Below are positions 7,120 to 8,084 of a stretch of DNA of 8,084 nt, in pieces. The translations under genes were made by a program, and so were the position numbers. The stretch's first letter is position 1; every line of letters starts with the position of its first letter. The notes below the pieces were generated by a model. The model had not been told where the DNA came from, made no database searches, and worked only from the letters and a program-made list of their open reading frames with translations. Origin of the DNA: a bacterium (GTDB lineage: Bacteria; Pseudomonadota; Gammaproteobacteria; Burkholderiales; Methylophilaceae); assembly GCA_027310505.1 (NCBI GenBank), contig DAIDAS010000219.1, positions 1 through 8,084 on the forward strand, in the 5' to 3' direction.

Positions 7120-8036
7120 TCTAGTGGCCGTATCGTTTTTTCAAAAATCTCGAGAAACTCGCTTACCGGACGATAGGTATCATCCGTGGCCGGCTCAAAA
7201 CGCGTGACCGGCAAACGCTCCAGCATGTGCTGCCCCTCTTCGGTGTCGCTTAGCGCAAAAAGCAGGTCTTCGAATCTATCCGCGATGCGTGGCGGGACAT
7301 CCTTACGCACTACCCAGCCGTTATTCTGCAAAGCCTCGGTCTGCCATTTCACCTCCAGCTGGCTGGCCATTCCGGGATGCTCCACGCTGAAAGTCTTCCA
7401 CGGCACCGGCCAGGTTGCGCCAGCCGCCACATGGCCGCGCAGCACGCTCAGAATGGAGGATTCCTGAGAACCGACATAGCGGTTTTCAATATCATGATTC
7501 ACATCGATGCCATGGGTATGCAGGTAATACTGCGTCATCATGGTCGCCGCCAACGCGGTTTTCGCCGGATAGGAAACCGCCTTGCCCTTGAGGTCGGTTA
7601 CTTCATGGATACCGCTATCCTTGCGCACCAGGATAATGCCGCGGAAATCCTCATCGTCCGCCATCTTGCCGAACACCCGATAGCCATGCTTGAGCGAACG
7701 CACGATCTGGTACGGGTTAGGCATGGCAAAATCGAACTGCCCTTCGTCCAGCTTCCTGTCGAATTCCTCATAGTTGCGCGAAGCCTCGAGCCTGAACCGG
7801 GCTTCCGGCATATTAGCGCCGATGTATTCCACAATCGGCCCATACACCTCCAGCAGCCGTTGCGGATTGTGCAAGGGGTGAATGCCGACGACATATTCCT
7901 TGACCTGATCCGGGCCATGCGCGCTAAAGCTCGGCTGGTAGACATTTTCGTCCGATCCCCCACACCTGGCCAAGGCTGTCAGCAACAACGCGCACAGCCA
8001 TCCCTTTATCCCCCGTTTTGCCACTACACTCCCCAT
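7116..8036 (-). CDS. PhnD-like periplasmic substrate-binding (lipo)protein linked to a c-di-GMP sensor
   Basis: This 306-residue exported protein belongs to the PhnD/phosphonate-type periplasmic binding family; the mature part runs from about residue 47 (YVVGIHPLHNP) to 300. A signal peptide is clear: basic residues K7, R8 and K11, a hydrophobic core at about 13-22, then a candidate lipidated Cys25. The lipobox reads L-A-R-C, and Arg just before Cys is unusual, so lipidation is likely but uncertain. Family features include DFAMPNPYQIV (102-112), the hinge stretch FRGIILVRKDSGI (131-143) with DLKGK (148-152), and SILSVLRG (194-201). The loop where phosphonate binders carry a Ser/Thr-Ser-Gly motif reads SYPAKTALA (155-163) instead, so the ligand is probably not a simple phosphonate. 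No permease or ATPase gene follows; the next gene is the sensor, overlapped by ATGA. The role is therefore inferred to be ligand detection. GTG 8024, preceded by GGGGAG, is an alternative start that shortens the product by four residues. Confidence 0.85.
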   Translation of the reverse strand: MGSVVAKRGIKGWLCALLLTALARCGGSDENVYQPSFSAHGPDQVKEYVVGIHPLHNPQRLLEVYGPIVEYIGANMPEARFRLEASRNYEEFDRKLDEGQFDFAMPNPYQIVRSLKHGYRVFGKMADDEDFRGIILVRKDSGIHEVTDLKGKAVSYPAKTALAATMMTQYYLHTHGIDVNHDIENRYVGSQESSILSVLRGHVAAGATWPVPWKTFSVEHPGMASQLEVKWQTEALQNNGWVVRKDVPPRIADRFEDLLFALSDTEEGQHMLERLPVTRFEPATDDTYRPVSEFLEIFEKTIRPLE

Positions 8037-8057
8037 TCTTTGATGGCTACGCCTGTT

Positions 8058-8063
8058 AAAATA
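8058..8063 (-). promoter_or_regulatory. Possible extended -10 element for the binding-protein/sensor operon
   Basis: On the minus strand TGGTATTTT places a TG-n motif just before TATTTT, resembling an extended -10 box. It lies about 22 bases upstream of the ATG at 8036. The matching -35 position would fall at or beyond the right edge of the window, so it cannot be assessed. Confidence 0.22.
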
Positions 8064-8084
8064 CCAGCATGCCCTATATTACAC

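Noticed and set aside
7116..8036. Binding protein as part of a phosphonate uptake operon
   Set aside because: The only gene coupled to it in the window is a signalling protein, and the usual phosphonate-contact motif is missing; genes beyond 8084 are unseen.
8069..8084. Possible plus-strand gene starting ATG CCC TAT ATT ACA at the right edge
   Set aside because: Only five codons are visible and no ribosome binding site precedes it, so it cannot be supported.

Overview
The window looks like chromosomal DNA of a Gram-negative proteobacterium, most likely a betaproteobacterium. The GC content is moderately high by eye. The EttA and Rep proteins read like betaproteobacterial orthologues, and there is a lipoprotein-like periplasmic binding protein and an inner-membrane HAMP signalling protein. 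Genus cannot be read from this sequence. Coding density is very high: the only non-coding gaps are 801-886, 2054-2149 and the last 48 bases. I see no rRNA, tRNA, CRISPR array, insertion sequence or phage gene.

Layout from left to right. The left edge cuts an ettA gene (minus strand, 1-800), an ABC-F translation factor. Upstream of it on the same strand is a diguanylate cyclase (887-2053) with about seven predicted membrane segments and an intact GGEEF active site and inhibitory I-site. A 96-bp divergent intergenic region separates it from rep (plus strand, 2150-4144), a complete superfamily 1A 3'-5' DNA helicase. Rep ends tail to tail with the largest gene (minus strand, 4141-7119), and both stop codons lie in one CTAG palindrome. 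That gene encodes a 992-residue membrane protein with a periplasmic sensor region, HAMP, GAF, PAS, GGDEF and EAL domains. Its start codon overlaps the stop codon of the gene upstream (minus strand, 7116-8036), a PhnD-like periplasmic binding protein with a signal peptide and a probable lipid-attachment cysteine.

How the genes work together. The right-hand pair (binding protein plus GGDEF-EAL sensor) looks like a translationally coupled two-gene module that would convert a periplasmic small-molecule signal into a change in cyclic-di-GMP. It resembles in principle the known NspS-MbaA pair of Vibrio cholerae, but with a PhnD-type binding protein, and no transporter genes are seen here. The diguanylate cyclase at 887-2053 is a second, separate c-di-GMP input. 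Rep and EttA are housekeeping genes for replication and translation. Their closeness to the signalling genes is probably positional, although the rep/cyclase intergenic region may carry abutting divergent promoters.

The most interesting item is the binding-protein/GGDEF-EAL module. The other observations are small architectural features: shared stop codons, a possible leaderless rep mRNA, an unusual lipobox and an atypical ligand loop.
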